From NCBI GenBank assembly GCA_027257055.1, contig JAPVLO010000887.1:124001-188000 (forward strand): a stretch of 64,000 nucleotides of DNA. Reading direction: 5' to 3'. The notes beneath the pieces are model-generated. The model saw only the letters and a program-made list of their open reading frames with translations, did not search any database and was not told the origin of the DNA. Origin of the DNA: Cephalopachus bancanus. Its lineage: Eukaryota > Chordata > Mammalia > Primates > Tarsiidae. Position numbers and translations under genes: made by a program. Below, piece after piece: positions 12,122-25,202 of this stretch; positions within the stretch are counted from its first letter, which is position 1; each line of letters opens with the position of its first letter.

Positions 12122-12721
12122 TACTTGCTCAATGCTGTGAGAAGGTTTATCTGCAAAAGATCGTCTCCTTGGAGGGGGCCAAGATCCTACCCTGGCCAGA
12201 CATTGTAGGTAACCGCATCCCGAAAGGACACTGAAAATGTGAGGGGCAGATCAAAGGCCATCTACTGCATGGAGAGCGAACCAGAGACCCCTGAGAACTG
12301 GCGGAGGCTGGCTTCCCAGGGCGGCCCGGCCTGACCAAGTTCTGGCTGTTTTTCATTTGGCTTCTGCTGAGGCCTCTCCTGGAGGATGCTGACTCAGGCT
12401 GCCCTCTTATTTCATTTCTTTCCAGGGCAATTTAGGTGAAGCTGGAGCAGAATGTTCCCTGAGGAGGCATTATGAGAATCAGGCCTGGCCTTTGCTAAAT
12501 AAATGTACCAAGAAACTTCAACATCTTTACCAGGAGGAGAAGCATTTCTCAGAGTACTGTGCTTTGGAGCAGGGTGGGGTGGGGCCTTGCAGCAAATGCC
12601 TGAGGCGTCTGTTGTCCTGGACAGTACAGTCACAGCCTCAATAATTGCTTCAGAACTGCAGGTTCATGTCTAAAAAGTGTTTTCATCGAAGCTTGACGTA
12701 TGATCGCTCATATTGGTCTTT
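12122..12721. other. Unassigned sequence
   Basis: No gene or repeat recognised on either strand. Confidence 0.5.
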
Positions 12722-13123
12722 TCTTTTTTTTTTTTTAAGAATCAAGGTCTCACTCTATTGCCCAGGCAGGAGTGCAGTGGCACAATCATAGCTCATTATA
12801 GCCTTGAACTCAAATGGTCCTCCTGCCTTAACCTTCTGAGTAACTGGGATTACAGGTGTGTGCTACCACACTTGACTAATTTTTGTAAAAAAATTTTTTT
12901 GTAGTGGCGGGTTCTCACTTGGATGTCTAGGCTAGTCTCGAACTCCAGGCTTCAAGTGGTCCTCCTGAGTAGCTGGAACTACAGGTGTGATCCACTGTAC
13001 CTGGCTCATTTATTTATTTTTTGTAGAGACGTGCTGGTCTCTAACTCCTGGCCTCAAGTGGTCTTAATGCTTGGGCCTCCCAAAGTGGTGGTGGGGTTAT
13101 AGGTGTGAGCCACTGTGCTGGCC
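12722..13123 (-). mobile_element. Alu, older, with three arm-like segments
   Basis: About 400 bases rather than 300. In reverse it shows two T-rich linkers, each followed by a TTTTTGTAGTGG / TTTTTGTAGAGACG block (about 12880-12910 and 13012-13030). It also has two 'GAGTAACTGGGATTACAGG / GAGTAGCTGGAACTACAGG' blocks (12838 and 12967). This suggests an internal duplication or two overlapping Alus. Confidence 0.8.
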
Positions 13124-13316
13124 TAATTAGGTTTTTATAAACAGAATGCTTCTTTGCAAGCAATTTGCTGATGCTTCCCACTGGGAATCTGATTCCAGTG
13201 GTAGCAACCTTAGGAAACAGTAGTATTTTAAATATGTTGATTCTGGTACCTACACTTACAGTCACATACTATTGGTGTCGTCCATCTAATAAGAAAGAAT
13301 CCTTTATATTAATTTT

Positions 13317-13482
13317 TGTTTTTTTATCCGGAGTCTTATCCTGTCTTCCATGCTAGGGTGCAGTGACACGACCATGGCTAGTTATTTGACTGCCCAGGCA
13401 ACCAAACTCCTGGGCTCCAGCAGTCCTCACACCTTGGCTTCCCAAAGTGTTGGCATCACAGGCGTGAGCCACCACACCCGGC
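13317..13482 (-). mobile_element. Alu-related monomer (FLAM-like or deleted Alu)
   Basis: Short reverse element of about 165 bases: a T-rich end, a CAGTGACACGACCATGGCTA arm, and the GGCGTGAGCCACCACACCCGG end, without a second arm. Confidence 0.75.
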
Positions 13483-14039
13483 CCCTTATTTTGATTTTCA
13501 TCCAAATGCATATTCTTTCCACTTGTGATAGAATGGATCTGATCAAGCATATAGGGAGACAAGGTTAAGAGGTTAAGATTTATTTCAAGAAACTCAGTTG
13601 GGTGATTGCCCTGTTTAAGGAACTGTACCATGCAGCTTTAATGAACGGGGTTCGTGTTTTTGTTATTGTTTTGAAGAAGGTAGTGAATAAAATAGGATGT
13701 TAAAGTGAATTGCAGAGTGTAAAGGTTGGGACAAATGTCATATATATAGTTCAGATGCTTGCCTGCTGGTCCCTGACATATACTCTCAGCTTGTTACTGT
13801 GGCAATCGTCAAACCTGTCCAAAAGTGTACAGGTGACCTCAGTGTACTCCTCTGTCGTGTGCTGTCTGTCCATCCACTTTGAGCCTCTGTCAGCGGCTCA
13901 TGAGCGTCTCTCATTGTCCCCTCACTGTTTTTTCTTGAGTGTAATTTAAAGCACATCTCAGAGATCACGTCATTTCACCTGTAAATATTTCAGGTTGTAT
14001 CTCTAATATGGAAGGAGTTTTTAATATCATGATAATATT
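13483..14039. other. Unassigned sequence
   Basis: No gene recognised. A 16-base perfect palindrome ATGATAATATTATCAT lies at 14029-14044, at the edge of the next repeat. Confidence 0.5.
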
Positions 14040-14418
14040 ATCATCCTGTAATTGTTTCCTATGGCTGCTGTTACAATTATCACACTAGGCAGCTTAAAAT
14101 AGAAATGTCTCCTCCCATTGTTGAAGAGGTCAGAAGTCCGAAATCAAGTTGTCAGCCAGAGGCTGTGAGGGAGACTCTGTCCCTTGTCTCTCTTCCGGGT
14201 TCTGGTGCCTGAAGGGGTTCCTTGGCTTGGGCTGCGTAACTACAGTTTCATGTGGCCTTCTCTGTATCTTCTCCTCTCTCTTAAGAGGATACTTGTCATT
14301 GGGTTTAGAGCCCACTGAAGTCATAATACAGAAGAATGTAATCTTCAGATCCTTAATCTAATCACACTCACAGTGTCCCTTTTCCCAAATGAGGCCCTAT
14401 TCAATCTTTCCTTTCTTT

Positions 14419-14715
14419 TTCTTTTCTTTTTTTTGAGTTGGAATCTCACTCTGTTGCCCAGACTGGAGTGCGGTGGCTGCTCCCGGCCACCACAGCCTCG
14501 ACCTGCTGGGCTCCGGCGATCCTTCCACCTCAACCTTCCAAGTAGCTGAAACTACAGGCGCGCGCTACCACGCCTGGCCAAATTTTTTTTGTTTTATTGT
14601 AGAGGTGAGGTCTCGCCAAGTTGCCCAGGCGGGTCTCGAACCCGCGGGCTCAGGCAATCCACTCACCTCAGTCTCCCTGGGCGCGGGATTACAGACTGAG
14701 CCACTGAGCCCGGCT
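14419..14715 (-). mobile_element. Alu, young lineage type
   Basis: Full dimer in reverse with GAGTTGGAATCTC, GTTTTATTGTAGAGGTGAGG and GAGCCCGGC. The sequence keeps several CpGs, so it is fairly young. Its left flank matches the right flank of the next Alu. Confidence 0.95.
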
Positions 14716-14949
<234 letters not shown>

Positions 14950-15209
14950 TGAGATAATATTCAGATTCCAGAGCTCAGGTTGTGGGCCTATCCTTTCTGT
15001 GTGTTTCTTTCATGCTCGTGGGAATGTGTGAATTAGGGGTATACAGATTATCTTTGTGTTGTGGGGTTTTCTTAAGATTATAGTGATTTACTGAGAAAGC
15101 GCATTGATGGCATATGCAGGAAAGTTTCATCTATAAATATGAAAAAAGGAATGCCAGTTTTATAGGCCAGATACAATGCTTGTAGAAACCAGTGTCTTAG
15201 ATTAAAATT

Positions 15210-15325
15210 ATATGTGGACCTCAAGTCCTTTCATCTATAAAGTGCGGATGACAGTCTTAGACTGTTATGAGGATTAAAGATAAAAATGAATACAATATAT
15301 AAATGCTAAGCATTGTGTATATGTG
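15210..15325 (+). repeat. MIR SINE fragment
   Basis: 'CCTTTCATCTATAAAGTGCGG', 'GACTGTTATGAGGATTAAAG' and 'AATATATAAATGCTAAG' match the 3' half of MIR (CTGTAAAATGGGG ... GTGAGGATTAAATGAG ... AAGTGCTTAG). Confidence 0.65.
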
Positions 15326-15509
15326 TGTATTTTTTTCATCTCTTTTTTTCTGGAGGCTCAAAGTCAGTTGTAAAATGTCAAACCAAGAAAATAATACCAG
15401 CAACATGTAATCCTAAGGGCTGATTCCTATAATATATGAAGAATTCCCATAAGGCACTGGGACCAACAGCAGCCCATGAGAAAAATGGGCAAAGACAAAC
15501 AGTTTTCTT

Positions 15510-15752
15510 TTCTTTCTTTTTTTTGAGATGAGATCTCACTCTGTCACCCAGGTTGGAATACAGTGGTACAATGATGGCTTACTGCAACTTCGACCTCCTG
15601 GACTTAGGTGATCGTGATCCTGGCAAATTTTTTTAGTTTTGTAGAGATAAGGTCTTGCTATGTTACCCAGGCTGACTCCTAGCCCCAAGTGATCCTCTCA
15701 TCTCGGCCTCCCAAAGTGCTGGGAATATAGGGTGTGAGCCACTGTGCCACAC
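15510..15752 (-). mobile_element. Alu, older J-like
   Basis: Reverse Alu with a deletion in the middle (GGTGATCGTGATCCTGGCAAATT joins two distant parts). The flanks GACAAACAGTTTTCTT (15494-15509) and CACAAACACTTTTCTT (15753-15768) look like its target duplication. Confidence 0.88.
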
Positions 15753-15770
15753 CACAAACACTTTTCTTTC

Positions 15771-15829
15771 TTTTTTTTTTTTTGCAGCAGAGGCTAGACT
15801 TTAATGGCGGTCTTGCAAGATCGTGTGTC
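15771..15829 (-). pseudogene. Tiny 3'-end retrocopy of an unidentified polyadenylated RNA
   Basis: On the minus strand about 46 unique bases end in an A tail (13 T's at 15771-15783). They carry an ATTAAA polyadenylation hexamer (plus-strand TTTAAT at 15800-15805) about 16 bases before the tail. The target-like sequence CAAACA(G/C)TTTTCTT precedes it and GAACAGTTTTCTT (15833-15845) follows it. The source RNA is not recognised. Confidence 0.5.
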
Positions 15830-16351
15830 TTTGAACAGTTTTCTTAAAGAGAAATAATGATTTACTCTACAATGTCCAGAAAGGTGCTCCATCTCACTCA
15901 TGACGTGGAAAATGCAAATCAAAAGTATAAAATACCATCTCACCTGTCCTATTAGCAGAGCTCAGAAGCTTGACGTGCTCTGTTGATGGGCTCAAGGTGG
16001 AACAGGTGCTGTCGCTGTGGGACATTGCTGGAGAAACTAGGTCCAGCCTCTGTGGAGGGCAGGCTGGCAAAATATATCAAAATTTATGTGACACTTAGCC
16101 TTTGACAGAGAATTGTTACTTCATGGGATTTAGCTCATGGACATATTATAAATGTACACAAAGAAGTACTCACATGATATTCATCAAGGGCATAGTTTGT
16201 AAAAGCAGAAGATTGAAAGCCACCATTGATAGAAAACTTGTTGCATTATGATAAATACAGGCATCAAATCTATCACACAATAGAAGAAAAGCATAATCCT
16301 ATGTATGGATTGACCTCTATGGGATACTCCTTCATGAAAAAGCAAGTTACT

Positions 16352-16639
16352 GCCAGGCTCGGTGGCTCAGCCTGTAATCCCGCGCCTTTGGGAGGCTGAG
16401 GTGAGTGGATTGCCCGAGCCCGCGGGTTCGAGACCCGCCTGGGCAGGCAAGACCTCATCTCTACAATAAAATCAAAAAATTAGCCGGGCGTGGTAGCGCG
16501 CACCTGTAGTTCCGGCTACTCGGAAGGCTGAGGCGGAAGGATCGCCAGAGCCCAGCAGGTCGAGGCTGTGGTGACCGGGAGCGGCCACTGCACTCCAGTC
16601 TGGGCGACTGAGTGAGACTCCAACTCAAAAAAAAAAAAA
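16352..16639 (+). mobile_element. Alu, young lineage type
   Basis: Full dimer starting GCCAGGCTCGG, CpG-rich, with perfect 16-base target duplications GAAAAAGCAAGTTACT at 16336-16351 and 16640-16655. Confidence 0.97.
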
Positions 16640-16849
16640 GAAAAAGCAAGTTACTAATAGTGGGTCAAGTTTCTTTCAAGCTGTATGTCAAAGTGAGAAG
16701 AGGTATGTGGGTCAGTCTAGGTAGAACACATGTGGAAGGAAATACCAAGAATCAGACCTCCCTGATGTCCTCTTGGGAGGGAAGGACAGGATAGGAGGGA
16801 GACTTGTCAGCACACTATTTGCATTTTGACCACCAGCGTGTATTAACTA

Positions 16850-17143
16850 TTTGTTTATTTGAGTCAGAGTCTCACTGTGTTGCCCAGGCTGAAGTGCAGT
16901 GGCACAATCATGGCTACGGCAGCAGAGACCTGCTGGGCTCAGATGATCCTTCCACCTCAGCCTTCCAAGTAGCTGAGACTACAGGTGCGCACCACCATGC
17001 CCGGCAAATTTTTGGAATTATTGTAGAGACGATGTCTCACCATTTTGCCCCCAGTCTGGTCTCAAACTCCTGGGCTCAGGCAATCCTCTTGCCTCGGTCT
17101 CCCAAAGTGCTGGGATTATAGGCGTGAGCCATGGAGCCTGGCC
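16850..17143 (-). mobile_element. Alu, older J-like
   Basis: Dimer in reverse from TTTATTTGAGTCAGAGTCTC to GAGCCTGGCC. The A tail is almost eroded. Confidence 0.93.
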
Positions 17144-19430
<2,287 letters not shown>

Positions 19431-19442
19431 AATTTTTTTTGC

Positions 19443-19736
19443 TTTTTTTTTTTTTGAGTTGGAGTCTCACTCTGTTGCCCAGGCTGGAGTGCAGTGGCAT
19501 GCTCACGGCCACTGCAGCCTTGACCTGCTGGGCTCAGGCGATGCTTCTGCCTCAGTCTTCCAAGTAGCTGGAACTACAGGAATGTGTCATCACGCCCAGC
19601 TAATTTTTCTTGATTTCTTCTAGATATGAGGTCTCACCAAGTTGCCCAGGCTGGTCTCGAACCCAGGGGCTCAGGCAATCCTCTCACATTGGCCTCCCAA
19701 AATGCTGGGATTATAGGTGTGAGCCACCGCACTCAG
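19443..19736 (-). mobile_element. Alu, young lineage type
   Basis: Full reverse dimer: T tract, GAGTTGGAGTCTCAC, to GAGCCACCGCACTC. The possible target duplication is TCAATTTTT / TCAATATTT. Confidence 0.95.
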
Positions 19737-19739
19737 TCA

Positions 19740-20109
19740 ATATTTTTATCTTTAAAGGGGAAAAAACCCTTTACTGATTGAGCCTTGTTTCCCTTTTTCT
19801 GAGTTAATCTTAGCTCACACGTCCTCTGAATCTTTCTCAGGAAACTCTGAACCAGCATCAGGGATTGGGTTTGGGGACCTCCCAACACAGGCTCCAATGT
19901 CAACTCTACCTCAGCAGGCTTGTGATTCTGGCCATTACCAGCCTCAGTTTTTAAGGAACGAATACCTGCCTTGCAACACTGTAAAAGTGTAAAGTGAGCA
20001 TTAGAGGCAAGTAAAGGCACAGCCTGGAGTAGGGGCTAAAACCTGGTAAATCTTCCCACCTGCTTCCTGCCGAGGCAGCTGCAGCCCTCGCTGGGACCTT
20101 GTGTTCTGC
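19740..20109. other. Unassigned sequence
   Basis: No gene or repeat recognised. Confidence 0.5.
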
Positions 20110-20290
20110 TGAGATCTTTCAGTGCTTCTCGGTTGAGCCCCGGATCAGCAGCATCAACACAGCACCTCAGGAACTTGCTAGAAATGCGCATTCTCCAGTC
20201 CCACCTACACTTACTAATGGGAGACTTGGGGGAAGGGATAGGGATTACCCAGCCCTCCAGGGGGGTTCTGATGCCCACCTAAGTAGACAT
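20110..20290 (+). mobile_element. MER5A-type hAT-Charlie DNA transposon
   Basis: 'CCGGATCAGCAGCATCAACA', 'CAGGAACTTGCTAGAAATGC', 'CATTCTCCAGTCCCACC' and 'CTCCAGGGGGGTTCTGATGC' match the MER5A/B consensus order. Confidence 0.72.
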
Positions 20291-20294
20291 CTGT

Positions 20295-20654
20295 GGGCCC
20301 ATCAGGCACCTGGAACGTTTGACTGAATGTGGTGTCAGGCCTGATCCCAGGATGGAACATGGGAAGGGAAGGAGGAGGAATTGTTGATATTAATATACTT
20401 TAAAATAATTCATCATTAATGTTTATGATGTGAAGAAAAAAACCAAAGATACTGGCTTCCTTCTTTCAAAAATAGTGGTTTTTAGAGGGAAGGTGGGAGG
20501 CTTGGGGCAGTGGGGAGGCTGGGGGCAGTGGGAGGGCGGTGTTTTTTAAAATGCACAAGCCCAGCCCTTACCTGTCCAGGCTGGGAACATGTTGCTGTGG
20601 AAAAAGCTTTCTGGGATGAACACTCCCTTCTTTACCTCAGCCCACTGCTCACTG
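20295..20654. other. Unassigned sequence
   Basis: No gene recognised. A G-rich imperfect repeat (GGCTTGGGGCAGTGGGGAGGCTGGGGGCAGTGGG type) lies at about 20498-20535. Confidence 0.5.
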
Positions 20655-20910
20655 TAGCAACTTGGCAAAACCTCATCTCTAAATAAATCAAAAATTAGCC
20701 AGGCATGGTAGCGTGTGTCTGTAGTTCCAGCTACTTGGAAGGCTGAGGTGGAAGGATCACCTGAACCCAGCAGGTCAAGGCCGTGGTGACTATGAGCGTG
20801 CCACTGCACTCCAGCCTGGGCAACAGAGTGAGACTCCAACTCAAAAATAAAATAAAATAAAAAATAAAAATAAAATAATAAAAATAAAATAAAAAAATAA
20901 AAATAAAATA
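20655..20910 (+). mobile_element. Alu, young lineage type, 5' truncated, with AAAAT-repeat tail
   Basis: Begins inside the left arm (AGCAACTTGGCAAAACCTC) and ends CTCCAACTC followed by about 65 bases of AAAAT/AAAATA repeats (20845-20910). The A tail has become a microsatellite. Confidence 0.93.
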
Positions 20911-21228
20911 GTTAATTTTGTGTTACACGAATTTTACCTTGATTAAAAACAAAACAAAACTATATTTGGAAGGAAGACTTTAGCTAAGGGCTTCTCAAAG
21001 TATCCATGGCAAATTCAAAAATTGCCAATCTGAGGTGGATCCTTTTTGTAAAAATCAAAGTATATTATTAGGAAAGCAGTCATTTCCCAGATGTCACGGC
21101 AAACACAGATTATGCTAAACTTTCTAAGCATGTCTCACCCTCGTACTTACCATCAGGGACAAACAATTCGCAGGCCAGAATCCAGAACCCATGCCTGGAC
21201 CCTACTTTGAATACACTGTCTAGAGCCA

Positions 21229-21282
21229 GGTCTTCCAGGTGGTCTGTCTTCCAGGTGTGGTTCATCTTTCAGGTGTGATCTG
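21229..21282. repeat. Imperfect tandem repeat, about 18 bases x 3
   Basis: TCTTCCAGGTGGTCTG, TCTTCCAGGTGTGGTTCA and TCTTTCAGGTGTGATCTG follow each other, then a run of C's. It is a local expansion within the MER5A-like repeat. Confidence 0.8.
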
Positions 21283-21320
21283 TGCGCCCCCCCCCAGCTT
21301 GTTAGAAATACAGAATCCTA

Positions 21321-21622
21321 GCCGGACTCGGTGGCTCAACCTGTAATCCCAGAGCTTTGGGAGGCTGAGGTGAGGGGATTGCCTGAGCCCGCAGGTTCAA
21401 GACCAGCCCGGGCAGCGAGACCTCATCTCTACAATAAATCAAAAATCAGCTGAGCGTGGTAGCGCGCGCCTGTAGTTCCAGCTACTTGGAAGGCTGAGGC
21501 GGAAGGGTCGCCGGAGCCCAGCAGGTCGAGGCTGCGGTGGCTGGGAGTGGCCACTGCACTCCAGTCTGGGCAACAGAGTGAGACTCCAACTTAAAAAAAA
21601 AAAAGAAAAAAGAAAAAAAAAA
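21321..21622 (+). mobile_element. Alu, young lineage type, nested in MER5A
   Basis: Full dimer starting GCCGGACTCGG with an A/G-rich tail. Target duplications AGAAATACAGAATCCTA (21304-21320) and GGAAATGCAGAATCCCA (21623-21639) differ at three positions. Confidence 0.96.
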
Positions 21623-21821
21623 GGAAATGCAGAATCCCAGGCCTCCTCCAGACCCGTTGAATCAGAATCAGAATTTGTATTTTAACGAGCTGCCCAGGTG
21701 ACTCAGAAGCATATTAAAGTTTGAGAGGTAATTTGGGAGGCAATAAAGTACATTCAGAGGATTATGGGTTTGTGACTCTTTGGACCTGCCTTTTAATGAC
21801 TCTGACCTGGACAAGGGACTG

Positions 21822-22135
21822 GATTAGTTCCCTGGGGCTCCTGTAATGAAGTACCACAAACTGGTGACTTGAACAATGGAAATGTGTTCTCTCTTGAGGA
21901 GACGATGTTCCAGGCTTCTCTCCCTGGCTTGTAGATGGCTCTTGTCATGTGTACACCTCTGTGTCCAAATTCCCCCTTTTATAAGGATAACAGTCATATT
22001 TGATTAGGACTCACCCTAATGCCCTCATCTTAGCTAATGACATGTGCTGCAACCTTATTTCTAAATAGGTCGTATTCTGAAGTACTGGGGTAGGATGTAC
22101 ACATAGGAATTTCACAGGGATACAGTTCAATTTAT
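21822..22135 (-). mobile_element. MLT1-type LTR (ERVL-MaLR)
   Basis: Antisense: GGATTAGTTCCCTGGGGCTCC, GTACCACAAACTGGTGAC, CTTGTAGATGGCTC, TTTTATAAGGATAACAGTC and TTATTTCTAAATAGGTCG are in MLT1 order. Confidence 0.75.
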
Positions 22136-22194
22136 TTTTCTAATCCTCCCTTTAGTTACCTTAAAAATGAATAAACTACCTGTTAGTATGCCTA

Positions 22195-22316
22195 CTATAG
22201 AAAAACAAAAAAACCCAGAAAATAACAAGTAGTGGTGAGGATGAGGGGAAATTAGAAAGTATTTGCTCTGTTGATGAGAATGTAAAAATGCTCAACTACC
22301 TTGGAAAACAGTGTGC
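22195..22316 (+). mobile_element. Old L1 ORF2 fragment
   Basis: 'AACAAGTAGTGGTGAGGATG', 'TGATGAGAATGTAAAAATGC' and 'CTTGGAAAACAGTGTGCTGGT' match the L1 ORF2 3' portion. Ends where the next Alu begins. Confidence 0.65.
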
Positions 22317-22597
22317 TGGTGGGGAGCGGTGGTTCATGCCTGTAATTCCAGCACTTTGGGAGGCCAAGGCAGGAGGATTACTTGAACCCAGGACCAGCCT
22401 GGGCAACATAGCGAGACCTTGTCTCTACAAAATATAAAAAAATTAGCTGGGTGTGGTAGCACACATTGTAGTCCCGGCTACTAGGGAGACTGAGACGGAA
22501 GTATCGCTTGAGTTCAGGAGGTCGAGGCTGTGGTGAGCTGTGATAGAAGCACTGCACTTCAGTCTAATTGGCAGAGTGAGACCCTGACTCAAAAAAC
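22317..22597 (+). mobile_element. Alu, older J-like
   Basis: Dimer from GGGGAGCGGTGG to CCCTGACTCAAAAAA. Diverged. Confidence 0.93.
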
Positions 22598-22969
22598 GTA
22601 AACCAAACAGACAAAAACTTAGATTCATAATAACCCTGAACAACTCTCTTCATAAAAAACAAAGAAAAAATTCAAATGCATTTAAAAGGAGCTATGTTTT
22701 GAACATATGTGAACTTCCTTTCAAAGAGAACAACACAAAATGAATTTCCTAGAAAATTTTTAAGTGTTCAGAATTCAAATGCAAAATTCGTCCTACTTGC
22801 ATGATATTTTATTCAAACAAAGTAAAATCTCAGGTAATATTTTAGTAGGATAAATCGTTTTGATCCCCCCCCCTTTTTTTTTACAAAGAAACAGAATTGC
22901 AAAAAGTTATGGTGAGGTCAACCAAAAAGTTAGTCAAACGAAAATTATACAAATCATAGATTCCTTTTT

Positions 22970-23465
22970 AAATAGCTTTTTATTTTGAAATAATTTTAAC
23001 ACTTACAAAAAGCTGCAGGAAGAGTACTGAGCGCCACATAACCCCCACCTGGCTTCCTTCCGCTTACGTTCACATCTTACACAAACATAGCAATTAGCAA
23101 AACCAAAATCAACACCTGCTACAGCACAATTAAGTGAACTACAGACTTCACTCTCCTCTTAGTCTTCAGGTCTGCTCAGATCTGTGACAGTTCCCCATTC
23201 TTTCCTTGTCGCTCCTGATACCTTGGTTGAGTCCAGGAAGTTATTTTGCAGAATGCCTCTCGGCTTGGGTCTGATTTTTCTCGTGATTAGATTCTGGTCA
23301 TGCATCTTTGGCAGAAACGCCACAGAAATGGCACTGTGTCCTTCTCAGATCATCAGAGAATGTCGATACACCTTCTTACTGATGTTGTTGACCTTGATTA
23401 CTTGGCCAAGGTGGGATGCTGGGTTTCTTCGTGACTTTTGTCCCTTGTTTAACTAACAGATATTG
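22970..23465 (-). mobile_element. Old L1 3' UTR (L1M type), antisense
   Basis: 'TTTTATTTTGAAATAATTTT', 'AAAAAGCTGCAGGAAGAGTA', 'TTACGTTCACATCTTACAC', 'TTTTGCAGAATGCCTCTC', 'GATGTTGTTGACCTTGATTA' follow an antisense L1M 3' UTR. The segment 23215-23420 is homologous to 48465-48650. Confidence 0.7.
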
Positions 23466-23649
23466 TGGAGGAGAGATTGTGAGCCTATGCTAATATTATG
23501 CAATGATTCTTAAATGCTGTGAATATAAATATGAATATAAGTATATCTCCAGTGAATTGTCTAAATAGTTAGCTTAACTTGTATTCTTTTCCAAAGGAAA
23601 ACTCCCAAGAAGAAATCTTTTTAAATTGCCATTTTAAAAAAGAACTCCT

Positions 23650-23955
23650 GGCCAGGTGCGGTGGCTCAACTCCAGCCTGTAATCTAGTACCTTTGAGAGG
23701 CTGAGATGGGAGGATTGCTAGAGCCATGGAATCTGAGACCAGCCTGGGTAACATAGCGAGACCTCACCTGTACAAAAAATTAAAAAATTAGCCCACCATG
23801 GTGGTGTATCCCTGTAGTCCCAGCTACTGGGGAGACTGAGGTGGGAGGATCACTTGAGCCCAGGAGGTTGAGGCCGCGGTGAGCCAGGATCGTGCCACTG
23901 CCTCCAGACCCTGTCTCAAAAATACTAATAGTAATAATAATAATAATAAAATTAA
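23650..23955 (+). mobile_element. Alu, older J-like, with TAA-repeat tail
   Basis: Dimer starting GGCCAGGTGCGGTGGCTC. It has a small insertion (ACTCCAGCC) in the left arm and a tail of TAATAATAATAATAATAA. Confidence 0.92.
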
Positions 23956-24645
23956 AAAGATCTCCTGAGTTCAATCATGGATGAAGAGTTAACCCAGAAC
24001 AAGCACAAAACTTCAGGTGTCCAGGGATTTGTGCGTGAGTGAGCATTCAGGCAGCAGGACAATCAATTTCCATAGGAAGGCTTCGTCCATGTGGCAACTC
24101 TTAAGTATCAATTTGGAGATGATAATGTAAATTTAAGTTGATGGACTAAGTTCATTGCCAGTAAACAAACTTAGAAATGATTTATATAAACCTAAAACTA
24201 CTCTAAAGTAATAAGGCCTTATTATTATTTTTTAAATGAGCTATAGTGAAATGTAGAAAAAAACAACATGATCAGAAGTTACAAACACATTCTAGAACCA
24301 CCGCTATGACATTGGAGCACCACCCCAGCAGACCCACTTATCTCTAAGAAACAGCCTGCAATTGATGAAGAAAATGAAGGGTCAATTCTACAGAAAGCCC
24401 CAGTCAATGCTCTTGGTGGGTGGTGTATATGCCTAGTTTAGCATACTTACATCAAGAAATACCCTAAAGACACAGTTCTGTAAAAGCTCAGAAGTATACA
24501 TAACATCCTAAAAAAGCCATAGTGTATTTTTTAAGTGTCTGCAGTTTTCTTAAATAAATATAAAGGAATAGATGTACAGCCTCACAGAAACATCAAGAGC
24601 ATCCAGTATAGTCTGTGTTCTACAAGTTAAAAAAAAAAAAAAAAA
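23956..24645. other. Unassigned sequence
   Basis: AT-rich. No gene recognised. Ends in an A run (about 24629-24645) directly before the next Alu. Confidence 0.45.
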
Positions 24646-24935
24646 GCTGGGCTTGGTGACTCAGCCTGTAATCCCAGCGCTTTGGGAGGCTGAGGTGAAT
24701 GGATTGCCTGAGCCTGCGGATTCGAGACCTGCCTGGGCAACTTGGTGAGACCTCATCTCTACAATAAATCAAAAAATTAGCCGGGCATGGTAGCGCGTGC
24801 CTGTAGTTCCATCTACTCGGAAGGCTGAGGCGGAATGATCGCCGGAGCCCAGCAGGTCGAGGCTGTGGTGGCCGGGAGCGGCCGCTGCACTCCAGTCTGG
24901 GTGACAGAGTGAGACTCCAACTCAAAAAAAAAAAA
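24646..24935 (+). mobile_element. Alu, young lineage type
   Basis: Full dimer GCTGGGCTTGG to CTCCAACTC plus A tail, with the diagnostic ACAATAAATCAAAAAATTAG linker. An A run also precedes it, so the insertion was into A-rich DNA. Confidence 0.96.
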
Positions 24936-24984
24936 GCAAAACTATTTTTCATGAACCTGAGCTATGGCCAGTTTCCCTGGACTT

Positions 24985-25080
24985 AGATCAGGGCAGATGT
25001 GGGTTCACTTCCAGCCCCACTGCTCACAATCTCACAGGCCATGTGACCTCTTCCCTCCCAGGGATGGATTAAAGCACTTC
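24985..25080 (+). repeat. MIR SINE fragment (possible)
   Basis: 'GTGGGTTCACTTCCAGCCCCACTGC...CATGTGACCTC' resembles the MIR tRNA-like/core segment (GGGTTCGAATCCCAGCTCTGCC...TGTGACCTTGG). Confidence 0.5.
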
Positions 25081-25202
25081 TCAGTAAACAGTAACCATTT
25101 GTATAATTAACTCACCATGTTCCAGCAAAGATTTGGAGAACTTGTATGTTGACTATTACCAACTCGACATAGTTGTTTCAGGAGAGTAAGATCATAGTCA
25201 CG

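Larger units (their letters stand above)
15370..16720 (+). mobile_element. Old L1M ORF2 tail / 3' UTR, split by retro-insertions
   Basis: Sense L1 pieces: 15370-15509 ('AGGGCTGATTCCTATAATAT', 'AAAAATGGGCAAAGAC'), 15833-16351 ('AAATGCAAATCAAAAGTATA', 'AAATACCATCTCACCTGTCC', 'GTAAAAGCAGAAGATTGAAA'), and a continuation after the Alu at 16656. Interrupted by an Alu plus a mini-retrocopy (15510-15832) and by another Alu (16352-16639). Confidence 0.7.
21165..21735 (+). mobile_element. MER5A-type DNA transposon split by an Alu
   Basis: Left part ends CCAGCTTGTTAGAAATACAGAATCC at 21319. The right part resumes GGAAATGCAGAATCCCAGGC at 21623 and runs through CCGTTGAATCAGAATCAGAA, GAGCTGCCCAGGTGACTC and AGTTTGAGAGG. 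The left part also holds a local tandem repeat at 21229-21282. Confidence 0.72.

Noticed and set aside
14029..14044. Perfect 16-base palindrome in AT-rich DNA
   Set aside because: It is A/T-only apart from two G/C pairs and expected by chance in AT-rich sequence. No operator context in a mammalian genome.
24620..24952. 110-codon ORF on the minus strand
   Set aside because: Entirely inside an Alu.
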